A stretch of 64,000 bases of DNA from Platycnemis pennipes (lineage: Eukaryota; Arthropoda; Insecta; Odonata; Platycnemididae): contig OW121855.1 in the NCBI GenBank assembly GCA_933228895.1, forward strand, positions 44,406,698 through 44,470,697, read 5' to 3'. The translations under genes and the position numbers were made by a program. This document shows, piece by piece, positions 11,155 to 24,365 of the stretch. The notes beneath the pieces were generated by a model that saw only the letters and a list, made by a program, of their open reading frames with translations, did not search any database and was not told where the DNA came from. Every line of letters starts with the position of its first letter. Within the stretch, counting starts at the first letter, position 1.

Positions 11155-12515
11155 GATTACCTCCGGGGAGCCATATAAGGTGGAAAAACTTGCAAAAACA
11201 TTCATCATATTTTCCGTTTGTGGTTTAGTCTTACTTGCCAAGGGATCGTGGATTAGGATTACAAATTGGACGGAGTCAAATATCTACCAAACATGAAGGG
11301 AAATTTATTCACAAGGTGGAGCAAATGAATAATGGGACCCCAACTGTCTAGAGCGCTAACACTAATGAAGAAATCATGCTCGGCAGATTTACCTAATGTT
11401 AGGATGCTTATCGGAAAAGAGACATTTTTAACTCTCCGAGCACGGTGTCATAAAAGTTGTTTCCGACTCCGCCCTTAATTACAAGTTAGATTAAAGAGCA
11501 AATATGATGGGAAAAAGTCACCATCGAAGTATCCAAATAAATAAATATGATCTTGATTAAGAATAAAAGTTCGCAAACTCTGTTTTCTCTGATATTTTTG
11601 TCACGCTTTTGTTACCTTATAGGTATATTCACAATTATTGCTATATTTGAGTCAACAGAAACGTCTGATCCAAACATATTCATGTATGAGAAACTTTGTA
11701 TCGACATTTCCATTGCAATATTCCGTGTTTTTTGAGACAGTAGTCCAAGAAAAATAAATATCCTTATTGTTATTTCTTCATAATACTTCCTCCGAAACTT
11801 TGGAGCTAGCATCACGTCCACGCTAATGATGTTTAATTATTATGTAAGCACTTTCTAGCGATGGTTAGCAGAATTGATTCGTATAAATCCAACATAGCTA
11901 GCCCATGTTTTAATTAAAAAATTACAAAAAGCCACAAGCAAAATCAATATAAAGTTGATGATTCAACTTCTAGGGTTTTATTACAAATCGCAGGAACACA
12001 AAGTTGCTCTTCAACATAGCATTTGGAAATAATTGGAATCAGAGAAAACCAACATTTTAACCCTAAAACGTTACCAACAGAGATGGCCAACGAGTTGGCT
12101 ACATTGTGCCTCTCACCTAGCTACAAACAAGTACCAGAAATCTATGAATGATACGAATCACAATATTTAATATTAATTACGAAGCAGGCATTACCAAGTT
12201 CTCCGAAGCTTACAAGGAATTAACCGAAACAGTTGAATTGAGACTAATTGAGTAACACATTAGATCGCAAGAGGCTAAAGGAATCATCTCCCATTCAAAA
12301 TGCGGCCAAAAAGTTATGTTTTTTCAATGCTTATCTACTGATTTTTTTTGCTGAACTGATGTATGTACAAAAAAAATACATTAGACGACAGAAAAGGCTC
12401 AGACCCTTTACAAGGAACAAATGGATCAAATCCATGGAAGCAGACAAATGGATTTAGTTGACATTGAATTATGATTGCTCGGACATCCAGGAATAATAAG
12501 TGAGAGAAGGAGGTT

Positions 12516-12533
12516 GAGAGAGAGAGAGAGAGA
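12516..12533. repeat. (GA)9 microsatellite
   Basis: Nine uninterrupted GA units. Confidence 0.9.
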
Positions 12534-15454
12534 CGTTATCCTTTGATGAGACGTAAAGGAGATTAAAATGAGGTGCTTTCTGCATTGGATGTATGCCTCA
12601 ACCATTTTGGGGCCGTGAGTGGGTGCTTTGATGACCACCGATGCGGCTCTTTAATGTACGACCAACGGGAAAACAACTATCTTTTCATCAGAAGGAGAAG
12701 GGGCTTAAAAAAAACTGTCTTCTCCCATCACACTCAGTAGAGGAAGAAAGTGCAAAGATTTTCAATGTAAAAATTCAGCAAGAATTTGCACCTTAAAACC
12801 TCACTTTTTCTCATTTTTTTTCAAATTTACTAATTTCTGAATTTCAGAGGATGAAATTCTATTACTACAATGAGCATCAAATGAGGTGCAATAAAAAATA
12901 ACCCATTCATTAGCACTATAATCAATAAAACTGTAAAAAGGGCTTGTTATGGTATGATGTGCCCCTGTCGTGGCATTAGAAATTTACTACAATACCTTAT
13001 CGCTAAAAAAAACGCCACCGTCAGGTTGTCACACAATCAATGAAACCAAACATTTACAGCGATAAAATTTAAGGCTTTTTAACAAAAATAATAATTACAA
13101 AATAAAAATAAAAAACAATAATATTTGTGGTACGATTACTGCAAAATTGAAATGACCCAGGTTTTTCAAATAATCGAATTTTTACCATAGAATATCCATC
13201 CGTGCATTTTAACGGGGGTCCCAGGATTGCTGAAAACTCGAAACCAAAAAAATGATTGTATCATCGCCGGTTACAACGAATCAATTTTGGGGAAATTAAA
13301 TATATTAATATTATCAACTATTTATGAAATCTCAAAGAAAAACTCCATACTTGAATTCTGTATTGGGTCATATCATAGCGGATATAGTCATGTCATAGTA
13401 CATACATACATAACATACATGTTACATACATTAAACGTGAAAAAGCTACTATTCCGCTACATTTTTCCATCTGCAATTGAAATGTTCTATAAATTCCAAC
13501 ATACTGCATATTTTACCTGTTTTACATGAAATTCAGCTTACCCATTCATACTGCAGAAATTATCCAGGATCTGATGGGCGGCCTTCTGGCAAAAAGATGA
13601 AGGAAACAAAGGATGCATGAAATAAAACTGTTCACGGCGGAAAAGCTCTCATGGAAAGCACAATTTCTTACGAAGTTGAGGTTTTTCGAGGTTTTTCGTT
13701 ATTTAAACAAGCCACTGTTCTCAAAGTGTTGATACACGGACTGTATGTCTCTTTATATCTTAACCAAAGATTCAATTTCACGGACTTCATGGCTCTGGTA
13801 AGAACTACGACCCACCCCCAGATGGACACAAAATGAGCTCGAGAATAGATGAGCATGGTTAGAAGGAAGATGTGAGAGCAGAACCAAATGACTGTCGAGA
13901 TGGTCAGAGCAATGCTGTCACAGCGTATTCCATAGAGGAATAGAGAGCTGAAAAAAATGAATTGGAACCCAAAAGGGATTCGGATAATTTATGCGTTTGA
14001 TCCCTTAAAAGGAGGTTCACCGGTCTCAAAGGAAGGGTCGTGATGAGGACGAAGAGCTCTAATACGTTGTATAATATAAGGTACAGGCTGTATTTCACGA
14101 GAGAGATTAATGTTAGATGTACACGAAAGCGGAGGATGGAAGAGGAGGTAGGTAGACCTCGATGTTCTTCCCTGACTGACAATCTCCTTTCCTTATGGAA
14201 ACGATAAATATCCCATGGACACACTTCTAAGACTGCGTAATCACTTAATTCAGTGGGTGGAGTTGTATTGTATTGTATAAGGACAAGAAATCAGGACATG
14301 CTCGACATAGAACAACATGATAAGGGTGACTTTAGAGGAGAAATAAAGGAAAACAGAAAAGGAACGTAAATACATTCTAGTTTTTTATATTTTAAATGTG
14401 GCATATAATATATATAATTTCTAAACAGTCTGGAGGACTATTTCAAAAATTATCGGACGATTTTAAGAAGACAGTTTTTCCAGTGCCCCCTACAACTGGA
14501 CAAATATACATCATGAACAAGGGCATGAAAAAGCCTAACTCCTGATATTCCAGTAGAAATACAGTTATAAATACTAAGTTATGGATTGTGACCTCTCTTC
14601 TTGGCGTTTAATAATACGAGATTTTCCCTTTTTTACAGAAATGGCTTACTTACAATGTCATCTATATGCAAAGGATATAATTAATTCAGAGTGAAGTAAT
14701 ACGAGGTGTATACATTAGTTTTCAGAAAATTTGCACCGGTTCCCTTCAGAGACTCTCATTCACACAAATATGTTACACAAAGGATATAAATATGAGAAAT
14801 GATAGATCATTAAACCTATTAGAAATTTTGAACGATGCAGACACCTCCAACCAAAACTTTGTGGGCAGATAATAAAAATGAGAAACATATGGAGGGAGAA
14901 TCTTACCTCTATTATTTTAGGCATGGGAGAGTGACTGGTGCATGTCTTACATTTAAGAAGCACCGTCGTCGACATTTAGTCTTGAAAATATCCTGTCCCA
15001 GAAAAGAGCACAAGATTGGACCAATACGTAAAAAAGAGACAATTCCATCCACATTATTTCAGGGAGATATGAATTTCAACTTTCAAGAAACATAAATGAG
15101 CAAAGCTGAGTTTACATTTCTCTGCGAGAGCAACCTACTAAGAGCCGGATATAAGTTAATAAGATAATTTCCTCAGACTTAAGCAGCCGACAGTATCCTT
15201 CATTTTTACTGCGATACGCTTTCGGAAATTTAGAAAAGTTACTTTATTAACCACTCTCGCTAAATCTGGTGTCCTCTCACTCAGCAATTATCACTCCCAC
15301 ACGGATGGTAAGGATTCTCTAGAGCAATTTTCGCTTTATAGAAATCCATGCCACTATGCCAAAAGTATGCCACTTTCGGGTTCTTTCCTTCTATAGGCTT
15401 AGGAAAAAATTTCCATATTTGAGTGATGACACTTCGGTAGCGCCGAAAAGTAAA

Positions 15455-15550
15455 TGAATCCATTTAGTATGATTGGTTTTTCGTAGGGAGTGCCTTTTTA
15501 ACTGAATCCATTTAGTATGATTGGTTTTTCGTAGGGAGTGCCTTTTTAAC
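15455..15550. repeat. Exact 48-bp tandem duplication
   Basis: The unit 15,455-15,502 begins TGAATCCATTTAGTATGATT and ends GTGCCTTTTTAAC; it is repeated without a mismatch at 15,503-15,550. Two identical copies imply a recent event. A strong hairpin lies about 80 bp downstream. Confidence 0.95.
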
Positions 15551-15628
15551 GCAATGTATAGTGTTAGCACAAACGTATTTCCACGAAATGATATGCATAA
15601 AATGTTGTTAGTTTTGACACTGACGCGA

Positions 15629-15669
15629 ATAATAGCGTCAAGTTCCCCCTGTGAACTTGACGCTATTAT
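15629..15669. repeat. Perfect 17-bp hairpin with 7-nt loop
   Basis: ATAATAGCGTCAAGTTC (15,629-15,645) and its exact reverse complement (15,653-15,669) flank the loop CCCCTGT. No run of T follows, no coding gene is adjacent, and the host is eukaryotic, so a bacterial-type terminator is not implied. Confidence 0.95.
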
Positions 15670-15674
15670 CATAA

Positions 15675-18600
15675 TACCTGAAGAATATTTGTCCAACGTT
15701 TTATTCTTATTTTAATGAGGAACGAGAACTGTAGTACCGTAGATGAATCTTATTTTGGCCGATTACCTGATATAACCTGATGCCAAAGTTAAAAGCGTAC
15801 TGCAACGGAAACGGAAATCTTTCCTATTTACTAAGAATTTGATAAAAATCATGGAGCAATAGTGTTGCTGGGTACCCCACGGAATTTTTGTATTAACAAG
15901 GTGGTATGCAGTATAAAAATAACAAGTGAAGTAATTGGCTTTCCCATTAGAATTTAACCTATTAACTATTTACAACAGATGGCTGATCCACAGATCACCC
16001 TTTAAGATAAAAGGCTGATTTGTGGATATACAGCATCAATATTTTTTGTTCATTATCAGAGAGATAAACGTATTATACTCGATAGAACAACACCAAGTAT
16101 TCTAAACTATTTCCATTCACACGATGTTCCATGTTTTATTTTCCATGTTTATTACATGTTTTATGTTCCAACTTAAGTTTCAAATTATGTTCCATATTTT
16201 CATAACTATAAATTACCACAAAATATAATCCATAATAATACCACCATAATAAACATTACCACAGGATAGAATGGGTTTAGCAAATTTCCAAAAACAAAAA
16301 TGGCGCATCTTAGTCCCTGGAATTGACCCATCATGACAAACAAAGGAACGATTTTAATGCGCCACGCTACGTAAGTAGCATATGTTGAACGTGTAATAGG
16401 CGTGGTCTTAAGGCATTCTCATGAATAAATGTAACACGTGATTCAGCGAAAATCTCTCGCGACGGCCAGGGCAAATGGAAATTAGCGTCTGCAGTCAAGA
16501 GATACTGACAATCGAATACCACCACGTGACCTTCACCAACTTAAACATAACTCAATTAAAATTATCAACTAGAAAAAAATGCAGAGTATAGAATGAGGGT
16601 ATTCGCAAAATTAGGGTAATAATCACAGGATGTACAGTCCATGATTTGCCAATTAGCAGTAATTTGTCAAAACAGTTAAGAAACCCCAATAAAACCCACT
16701 TCCGTCAAGGGTGTTTTTCAAGTTCCTTATTATCATTGTACGAGATAAGGATCAGGAAGAGAGGAAAATATTTCCAAAAAATATGGTGTTGATTTGTATG
16801 CCAGACATCTTCCTCGAGGTCATATTGATTACTCTAGATATTCGATAATGAATAAAAACAATAACGAAAACATTCGACACCTTTTCTAGTTGAATATGCT
16901 AAGAAATATGCCACTAGTTAGCAAAAATGACAACATTACTCGGTCAAATACTATGGATTTAGCCACAGCAATGGATACTGACTTGTCTCGGTTTATAAAT
17001 GAAACCTATCGGCTGTATCCAGAGAACTGTACAAAATATTTACCAGGTATCTTCACAAACATCTGTTTAGCCCATTATTCATCGTGTAAAGAGAATCTAC
17101 TGATGGAAACCTATTCACCTAACTGAAAATAATAGAGCCAAATATTTTGATAATGGCACACAGAACAAGAGCAACAGAAAAATACCCACATATGTATTAG
17201 TGGATTTAGACTATATGTATGAACGACCAACTAGTATGAACGAGCAAATGCATGAGTTAAGCAATTCATTTGAATTGCCCTTTGCAAAATATTTTTCTCC
17301 ATAAGAAATGACCATAGAGACAAAAGTAGGATACGAAAATTAGTTAAGCGTAATAAATTACTAATTTTAACAAAACATGATCATGAGCTGTCGAGGACAA
17401 CAAAATTATTTGGTTATATACTAGCAAGAGTCCTCTAGATGACATTCTCAACACTACTTCCTCGCCAAGTGTATTTCATTATCGGTAATTCAAAAGACTG
17501 ATGGTAACTTAGCTCACATTTTTCGATTTAAGCTGAACATTAATATGTATTAAACAGAAAATAAATAAAATAGGCAAAGCCCAAAGAAGACCTTTCAAGC
17601 TACAATAACCCAGGTATCTGGGGATAAAAGTTGAAAAAAATTAAGTCAGTGGTCACATTGACAGTTAGCCAGAGTGCTACTAAAAGTATATGCTAAAACA
17701 CAAAGGAAAAAGCGTAATGCATGATGGACTTTAAAAAAATCAGGCCATTTAGTTTGATGGATCCAACTTTGAATACAATCAATTAAAACATTCGCTTGAG
17801 ATGGCTAAATTGAAGTTATAAAAACACATCCAAGGGCAAATTGGTAAATAAAGGTTAAATGAAGCAGATACCATTTCATTTGAACGCTATATATACCTAC
17901 CTATAACCTACGTGTTACAATACTTAGGAACATACAAGGCTGAAAATCAATCAACACTTTATATGTGATTTTCTATCCCGCAAAGAATCAGTGAATTAAT
18001 GCAATAGTCTATTCTACCTGGAGAACGATGGGAAAATAATAATCTATGTACAGGTAGCATCCATAACCATGGAAAAGAATTTTTAAAAAAATATGATTCA
18101 GTCGTAACCACGGACTTAGAATAAGGATCGTAACAGAGGAAAGCATTAATTGTCTTTAAATTCAGAGCCATCTAAATCATATCACTACCACTAAGAGAAT
18201 ATTTTAAGAAAGCATTAAGCTAGAAAACTACTTCAAGTCCTGAGAGGAAAGCACAGGAAAAATAAATCCAATTATCGATTGTAGAATTCATCAGGAAGCC
18301 CCGGCTTGTCACTTTTTTACACCAAGAGGAGTAAAAACTCTTGGCAGAACTTCACATTGAGTCAGTTTAGATGTAATCTATGACAGTAAAAAGGTTACTT
18401 ACTCCTACGTTAGTGAGAAGCAGCATATGATCATTCAAACAAACTCTGGGACAGCAAAATTGTAAATAAAGGTAGTTAAGTGTCTCTCACGAGCCATGAA
18501 TTTTCATGGCTCCACTTATCCCTCAAAATATATTACAGAAGTCTTCAAATTATTCAGACACTGGAACTTCAAAAGAATTGAGAATGAGAATATATTCACT

Positions 18601-21600
18601 CGTATTCTGATTGCATATTTTCTTGTCTTCTTTGTGCGTACTTATGCTGGATACTTTGATGACACAAAAATATCAAAATGTGATTAAGTAAAGAAAAGAG
18701 GTGAAAAGCCAAAAAATAACAAACTGGAAAATATCACCATGTTTCCTTTTTTAACTTCAGTACGTGATATTGACCATATTTTTCATGCATATTTTCTATT
18801 TTGTATTGTTATAGTCCTCAGGCAATGAGTATTTCCGCCACGTCTGATAAGCGTGAAAAGAACGCTAACTGCAGTAAAAGCTTTATTAGTAGGCGTCACG
18901 TGGAGCGCGTCATAAAGTAAACCCTCCAATGATTACCAGACATTCCCGAGAATATTTTATGCACATAATAATATGTGCCAGTGGTGAGTATTGAACAACA
19001 TGACGTCCGTTCATTAAAAGGCACTCCGACAGCAATTTGAGTGCACGAAAAAACCTGCAATGGGGTAGTAGCTTCTCAAGAAGCTGATTTTAATCGTAAA
19101 AGCAGTAAAGTGCAGGGCATCGTGTGAAATTTTATTGTACGATGGGAAGTGATTCATGGATAATATAATAATAAGAAAAAATGCAAGAAAGACTCGGAGA
19201 GGACAGCAACTGCGGAACACGAAGTACCTTGGTTATTCAGGAAAAAAGTCGGTTAATATCATTATCTTATGCTTCACTTCCCCGAAGGGTGTGAGTTATT
19301 TCGTACAGACTTTTCCTTGAGGTATCAACCAGCCAAGAACATGAGAGCAAAAAAAGGTATTTCATGCATAAAATTCGCAAAAAACTGTACGGTAATATGT
19401 CTCCTAGTGACATTCTACTGATTAAGGAAAGTTTGAATGAAATTAGGTCCAACATAACTTCAGCAAAATTATGTTTACTAAACTTTACAGTCCACTCCGT
19501 AATCAGATGGTATTTTTCTTTGAATTTTATGACCATCCACACTTAAACGTAGAGGGGTCTTAATTCTAAGTTGAAAATTTCATTAAAATTTAAAAAGAAG
19601 TCCATTTTGCTATTTCTCAAAATGGGCACAAGACCAAGGATGAAATCATGCAACTGTAAAAGTATCAGATTGATATGACCAGACAAAATGACAGCTTCAA
19701 ATATACAATATTACGTAGGGAAGGGATTTGTAGTGCATTAACAAAGCGCCACCTCCAGGCATTTAAGTTGAAAACTTCGCGGGCGACCCATTGAAATGTA
19801 TGTCCATGGCTTTACGAAGTAGGACTTTCCATTGTGTTTCCGTATGCTAAAGATCTGCCGAAAGTGAAGCACCATAGAGACAGGGCACCAACAAGTAAGA
19901 GGTAGGTGAAAAATATTTTTCGTTAGTAAGTCTGACAATTGTGGAAAGGATGCTGCGGTTACCAGACGTTGGACTAATAGTTGTAAGTATTGGATCCACT
20001 ACAAGCCACAGAGAATAAGCCAATAGGAACAGAGGAAAGGAGGAATTAAATCCACAAAAAACCTTATGTGTGCCGCGCAAAGAAGGGATCATTACAAGGA
20101 TGCCAGTGCTTGGGAAAGTTTTGCGCCTAGATAGCACACAATAAAGAAAGTTACCTTGGCATTGGCAATGAAGAAAAGCTCCTCAGTACGGTGCAAAACG
20201 CATTGACAAAATTAAAGTTAATTCCACTTTTTAATAACAGGTACAAAATATAGCAACATTCTTCATTATAACGGCGACAATTAAAGTAAATATATTTTGG
20301 CGCATCAGTGAGATTTTGGGCCACCATGTGGTTAAGTGACACCTCTGCAAAAATAAAAATTCAGCGCCCTAAATCAAATTGAATAAAACTTGTAAACTGA
20401 AAGAAAACTCATTTCATGAGGCGATATAGTGACCCGTTCAATGAGGCACCTTCGTTCTGGATGCTACTTGCGCAACCGCACTTGGCGACCCTGCTAGTGG
20501 AGATTCCTTCACGTAATATAACTATTTCATAACTTCAAATAGGTGACCTCCATAAGCAAATAAGTGAGGCAGACGCAAAGGAACAACGAAAATGTTAGTT
20601 ATTTTTCCACCTAGTAACAATGAATCGAAACATATGTGGTGCATGGATCCAGTATGGCTGAAGAGAACACTACACCGCGCGGGAAGCGTATGTTTCAAAT
20701 GACACACATATCATGAGGAAATAGAGGAAAATCAATGCATTTCATCGATTAAAAAGGATTCAAATAATTGCTTAATTAAATTAAAAACAGATGAGGGTTC
20801 AAAATAACCCTCGATGGTCGCTTCCTTTTTCGACAGAACCGAGCAACTACAAGACGAGTATTCCGTGGCCTTTACCAGGAATCTTGGGATGAAAGAGACG
20901 GTCGAGAGGTCAATGGAGAAGCATCAAAGAGATGTGAATGGAAGCCTTTCGGGATCGAAATGAAAAACGGCCGAGGGTCCAAAAAATAAAGGCCCGACTG
21001 AGCTCGTAAAACAAGGGTCCAATTGGGTACTAAAATATTCGTTTCGATTAATATTGGTCTCACTCACTTAAATGTTCAACACGTAGAAGGTGAATGAATA
21101 CGACGGTAAAATACAGAAACAAATGTCGTTAAAAGATTACACGACATTAGGCGTGGGATTTCAGTCCCAAAGTGGTGCGGCAGTTTGGGTTGGACTGCGC
21201 TGAAAAAAGGGCCGCATCGCAGCTCTGATACTTTTTATACACACTTTAATCGGCGGAAATAAGTTTGAAATTAAGACATAAGGGTTGAAGACGCGGTGGA
21301 GTTTAGATGTTTGATGTCTCGCGATAAACTTTTAGGACGCAAGAGATGATACCGATTATTTTATTCACGACCGCAGACGACGAAAGCTATTTTAATGTGG
21401 CCGCTCTTCGTGAGAGAGCGAGAGAAAGATAGGCAACCTGACATCAAGATTTATACAAAGGAAAGGCTCAATTCACTTTAATAGGTCAAAATAGCCTTTA
21501 TGGAAGCAGCTAACAAAGTTTCCCATGACGCAGTTGTATTTTATTTCTTCCTATGAGAGTGAGATAATTTCACGTGATCATGAAACCATAAGAAACGATC

Positions 21601-22080
21601 TCTGAGACAATTATCCTCAGCGTTTTAGCTGAACCATATAATCCACACATATAATACCTACATATAGATACCACCGATTTTACAAATCCAAACAACAGGA
21701 AATTGCCATATTTGCAGCCTTTGAAAAGCATTTCGAGGCAAAAGTACACAGTGAATGAGTAATTGTGTCTGATGTTTAACGTTTTGCCTTCCAAAAAGCT
21801 AAAAAAATATCTTTTTGTCACACTAAATCCAATACATCGCGATGCCGCAACAATGAAAATTCTCCGCTACTTTGAATCATAATCCTTGAGTGGTCCTCAC
21901 ACTCTCGCGTGCGTGGACATATATCACGCACGCCCGAGGCCGCGAAAGATATAAATTAAGACAAAATAGCGTAGACTTAGAGCAGCGGGTGTGGGACAAG
22001 AAGGAGGCAGAGAGAGAATTCCCTATGGGCGTAGAGGAGAAACCGTCCAACGGTATAACCACAAATCACAGGTGATAGCG
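15675..22080. other. AT-rich, no gene recognised
   Basis: About 6.4 kb. A patch at 16,120-16,200 repeats TTCCATGTTTTAT-like words. Open frames stay below about 100 codons (for example 16,890-17,126 plus and 19,847-20,137 minus) and carry no recognisable domain. No tRNA-like or transposon-like ends were noticed. Confidence 0.55.
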
Positions 22081-22084
22081 AGAG

Positions 22085-22470
22085 TGAACGCGTCCTTGGG
22101 TCTCATCTCTGAACCGCTTAACCTTCAAGGATGAGGCGGTACAGGGGGATGGGAGGTGGTGCCGGGATGTGGAGGGCGGGGGGAGAGGGGGGGGGGGGTT
22201 GTGGAGAGAGAGGGAAAGTTGGAATGGAGATGCGGGAAGGGAGAGGAAAAATCCGTTTCTCTCCCGAGGCGGAGGGTCCCTGCATTCAAATATCCGCTTC
22301 TTCCCCCCACACCATCCCTCTCCCACCCCCCTAGCCAGACGCGTGGGGGATGGGAGCAGGGGAGGAGGCAGTTTACCCACGCGAAGTGAATAAACGCTGG
22401 ATTATCCCTCCCCTCCACCACCCCACCCCGAAAAAAAATACGCCCCTCATCTAACCTCTCCCTGTCTCTC
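22085..22470. repeat. Purine/pyrimidine-skewed GC-rich block with 12-G run
   Basis: The first half is G/A-rich on the plus strand, including twelve consecutive G at 22,187-22,198; the second half (22,295-22,425) is C-rich. Many overlapping open frames exist on both strands only because stop codons are rare in such DNA. The G clusters could form quadruplexes. Confidence 0.6.
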
Positions 22471-22559
22471 CTATCTCCCTGGATGTTGTTTTTTCAAGCC
22501 ATTCCCAAGAGCGGAACAAATACCTCAAGACGCCCATCTTCTGGATGCGGGGGATCTTT

Positions 22560-22930
22560 TAATGACAATAAAAACTCGCGACCAATTTGCCAAGCCCAAT
22601 TACGCGTCGTCAGGGCGCTCTACCTCTCCACATTCCTCCCCTCCTCCCATGTAACGTCGCGAGCGAACCAATGTCTCATCTTTTTTTTTCTCCGCTCCGA
22701 CCGGCATCTCCTCCCTTCGGGAATCACGAGTTCCGCAGCCTCCGCGTCCTCGGCCCGCGGAGGAAGGCTCACGCCTCGAGAAATTGGCGGTCGCGGGATG
22801 AGATTCCGAGCTGCAGGTGTTGCAGGCGAGGCGTGCTTCATCCTTATTCAAGTGCAGAGGTTCTCCTCTCCTGCCTCCAGGCATTGGCGTCCGCGGACAC
22901 GCTACACTTCTCGCGGATAGCGAGGGACTA
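22560..22930. promoter_or_regulatory. CpG island, candidate promoter or first exon
   Basis: Roughly three dozen CpG dinucleotides fall in 370 bp, including several CGCG words, against a CpG-poor background. A CCAAT (22,667-22,671) lies inside. Frames on both strands (up to 145 codons) have no recognisable domain. In arthropods such density usually marks an unmethylated promoter or conserved exon; here that is inference only. Confidence 0.4.
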
Positions 22931-23290
22931 ATGATAATCACTTCCCACTCGTTTCACCCTCACTCTTGAGTGAAGAGGCCCGTCTCCTGGATGATGCAGA
23001 CTGATCCACACTCCCGAACCACCCCGGAGATAAGAGCCAATTACCCAAGCGATAATCCCCTCCAGTTCGTTGATGCTCGCCAAGACTTGGGAGCGATTAG
23101 ATGACAGATAAGAAGGCTCCCCACAGCGTTATAACCCTGGAGAATGCAGCTGGATTCATGTGGAATCGACTGAAGTCGGAGATCAAGATAATGGCATTAT
23201 TGGCATACATTACAGGCCTCGACACTTGGAATAATCTAGGCATATTGAAGTGTATAAACTCTTTGGATATTTCCAAGGCATCGGGTTAGG

Positions 23291-23521
23291 TATGGTGGCC
23301 AGAATTCTGGAATCTCATCCCAAGGGTCCAGTTTCCAATAACGAGAGCAGAAGAGATTTTTAATCAGTATACTGGTCCCCACTTGAGTGCATTGAAGAGG
23401 GTACAGTATTCTGTCCGTCGGATGGGACGATAAACCATAGCATTAGACCTACCCTTTAGTGCCTCACGTTAAGAACAAGCCGATACCGACGCTAGGTTCT
23501 TCTTCCGCTTCCTGAAAAACG
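23291..23521 (+). repeat. SINE copy sharing the common 3' body
   Basis: The head TATGGTGGCCAGAATTCTGG...CATCCCAAGGG parallels that of the SINE at 38,172 but its B box is decayed (CCAGTTTCCAATA). The body TCCGTCGGATGGGACGATAA...GCCTCACGTTAAGAACAAGC...CCGACGC aligns with 38,305-38,375 and with the reverse of 44,030-44,105. It ends next to the Penelope element. Confidence 0.65.
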
Positions 23522-23575
23522 CCAATCGTTACCTAATTGTGGAAAATCTTCTAGTGGAAAATTGTGGAAAATCTC

Positions 23576-23938
23576 TATATCCCACTGTTTCGCGATATTA
23601 GACGTGATAATATTGTTTAGCATTTCATTTTGAGTTCATGGTGACGGTCCGTTTTCAGAACAATTATTCCCATACGACCAATTCCATGAAGTAAACCATC
23701 GGAAATAGTGAGAGTAGTGCGGAGGAGACGAGCAATAGCTAAAGTCATTTCGCCATTTTGGACTTGTGGCAATTAGGTAACGTAAGATCGAAGGTTTTCC
23801 TGGCGAACTAGCTGTAGAAAATCTTCTCGGGTTTCCCACCGGGTCAGGTTGTCCATGGCCAACGTTTCGGTGCTCGACTCGGGCACCGCCATCGGGGCAG
23901 ATGAGTATCGAACTGAGGTTTCGGCCGTCTTACATACC
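23576..23938 (-). repeat. Left inverted arm (pLTR-like) of the Penelope element
   Basis: Read on the minus strand it runs CTCAGTTCGATACTCATCTG ... to GTGGGATATA, parallel to the right arm. In place of the right arm's CCCTGATGACGGTGC it has CCCCGATGGCGGTGC. The following stem GGTGC/GCACC is fully paired. Confidence 0.8.
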
Positions 23939-24365
23939 CTTCCTCGTAAGAGCAAAGGACCCAATTGGACTTAAAACGCCAGGCGTCTACAGAGTTTGGT
24001 GTGAATGCAGCGACGCCTACATCGGAGAAAAGGGACGTAGTACCATTGAGACGCGGTTGAAGGAACAGAAACGGTATCTGAGGTTGGGACTACCGGAAAA
24101 GTCCGCCATTGCCGAACACAGCATCCACCAAAACCACTCCATCCGGTTTGAAGATGCCAAGATTCTGAAAAGGTCCTCAAAATATTGGGATCGTGTCGTA
24201 AAAGAAGCCATCGAAATCCGACTGGAAGGCAAAAAATTCAATCGAGACACAGGCTTCTCAATCAGTAACGCGTGGAAACCCGTGATAAAAATCATTAAAA
24301 ACCAACGGAGCACTCCTGACAGCGGTTTGGTTGCCAAGACCAACACCGATAATTACATAATTTAA
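23901..24365 (+). pseudogene. Penelope-like GIY-YIG endonuclease domain (C-terminal part)
   Basis: An open frame of 154 codons with ATG at 23,901 inside the left arm; the real element-derived protein probably begins near residue 14. GVY (residues 28-30) and YIG (40-42) are spaced as in the GIY-YIG nuclease core, followed by GRSTIETRLKEQKR (45-58), AEHSI (71-75), KEAIEIRL (101-108, the conserved acidic residue region) and NRDTGF (114-119). This is the order seen in Penelope endonucleases, which nick target DNA to prime reverse transcription. Two usual residues differ: the T of YIGxT is K and the H of RLKEH is Q, so activity is doubtful. The frame is otherwise uninterrupted to TAA 24,363-24,365. 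No reverse transcriptase precedes it. Confidence 0.85.

Larger units (their letters stand above)
9325..15450. other. AT-rich, no gene recognised
   Basis: About 6 kb with no frame longer than about 105 codons and no family match. It contains two hairpins (10,967-10,998 and 11,101-11,154), a (GA)9 run at 12,516-12,533 and a CATA-rich stretch near 13,400-13,430. The open frame at 13,904-14,224 (minus) and the one at 14,835-15,095 (plus) have no recognisable domain. Confidence 0.6.

Noticed and set aside
15629..15669. Rho-independent terminator
   Set aside because: The organism is eukaryotic, no gene precedes the hairpin and no T-run follows.
22483..22920. 145-codon plus-strand open frame in the CpG island
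   Set aside because: Three other frames are open over the same DNA and the product resembles no family. I keep the CpG island but not a CDS.
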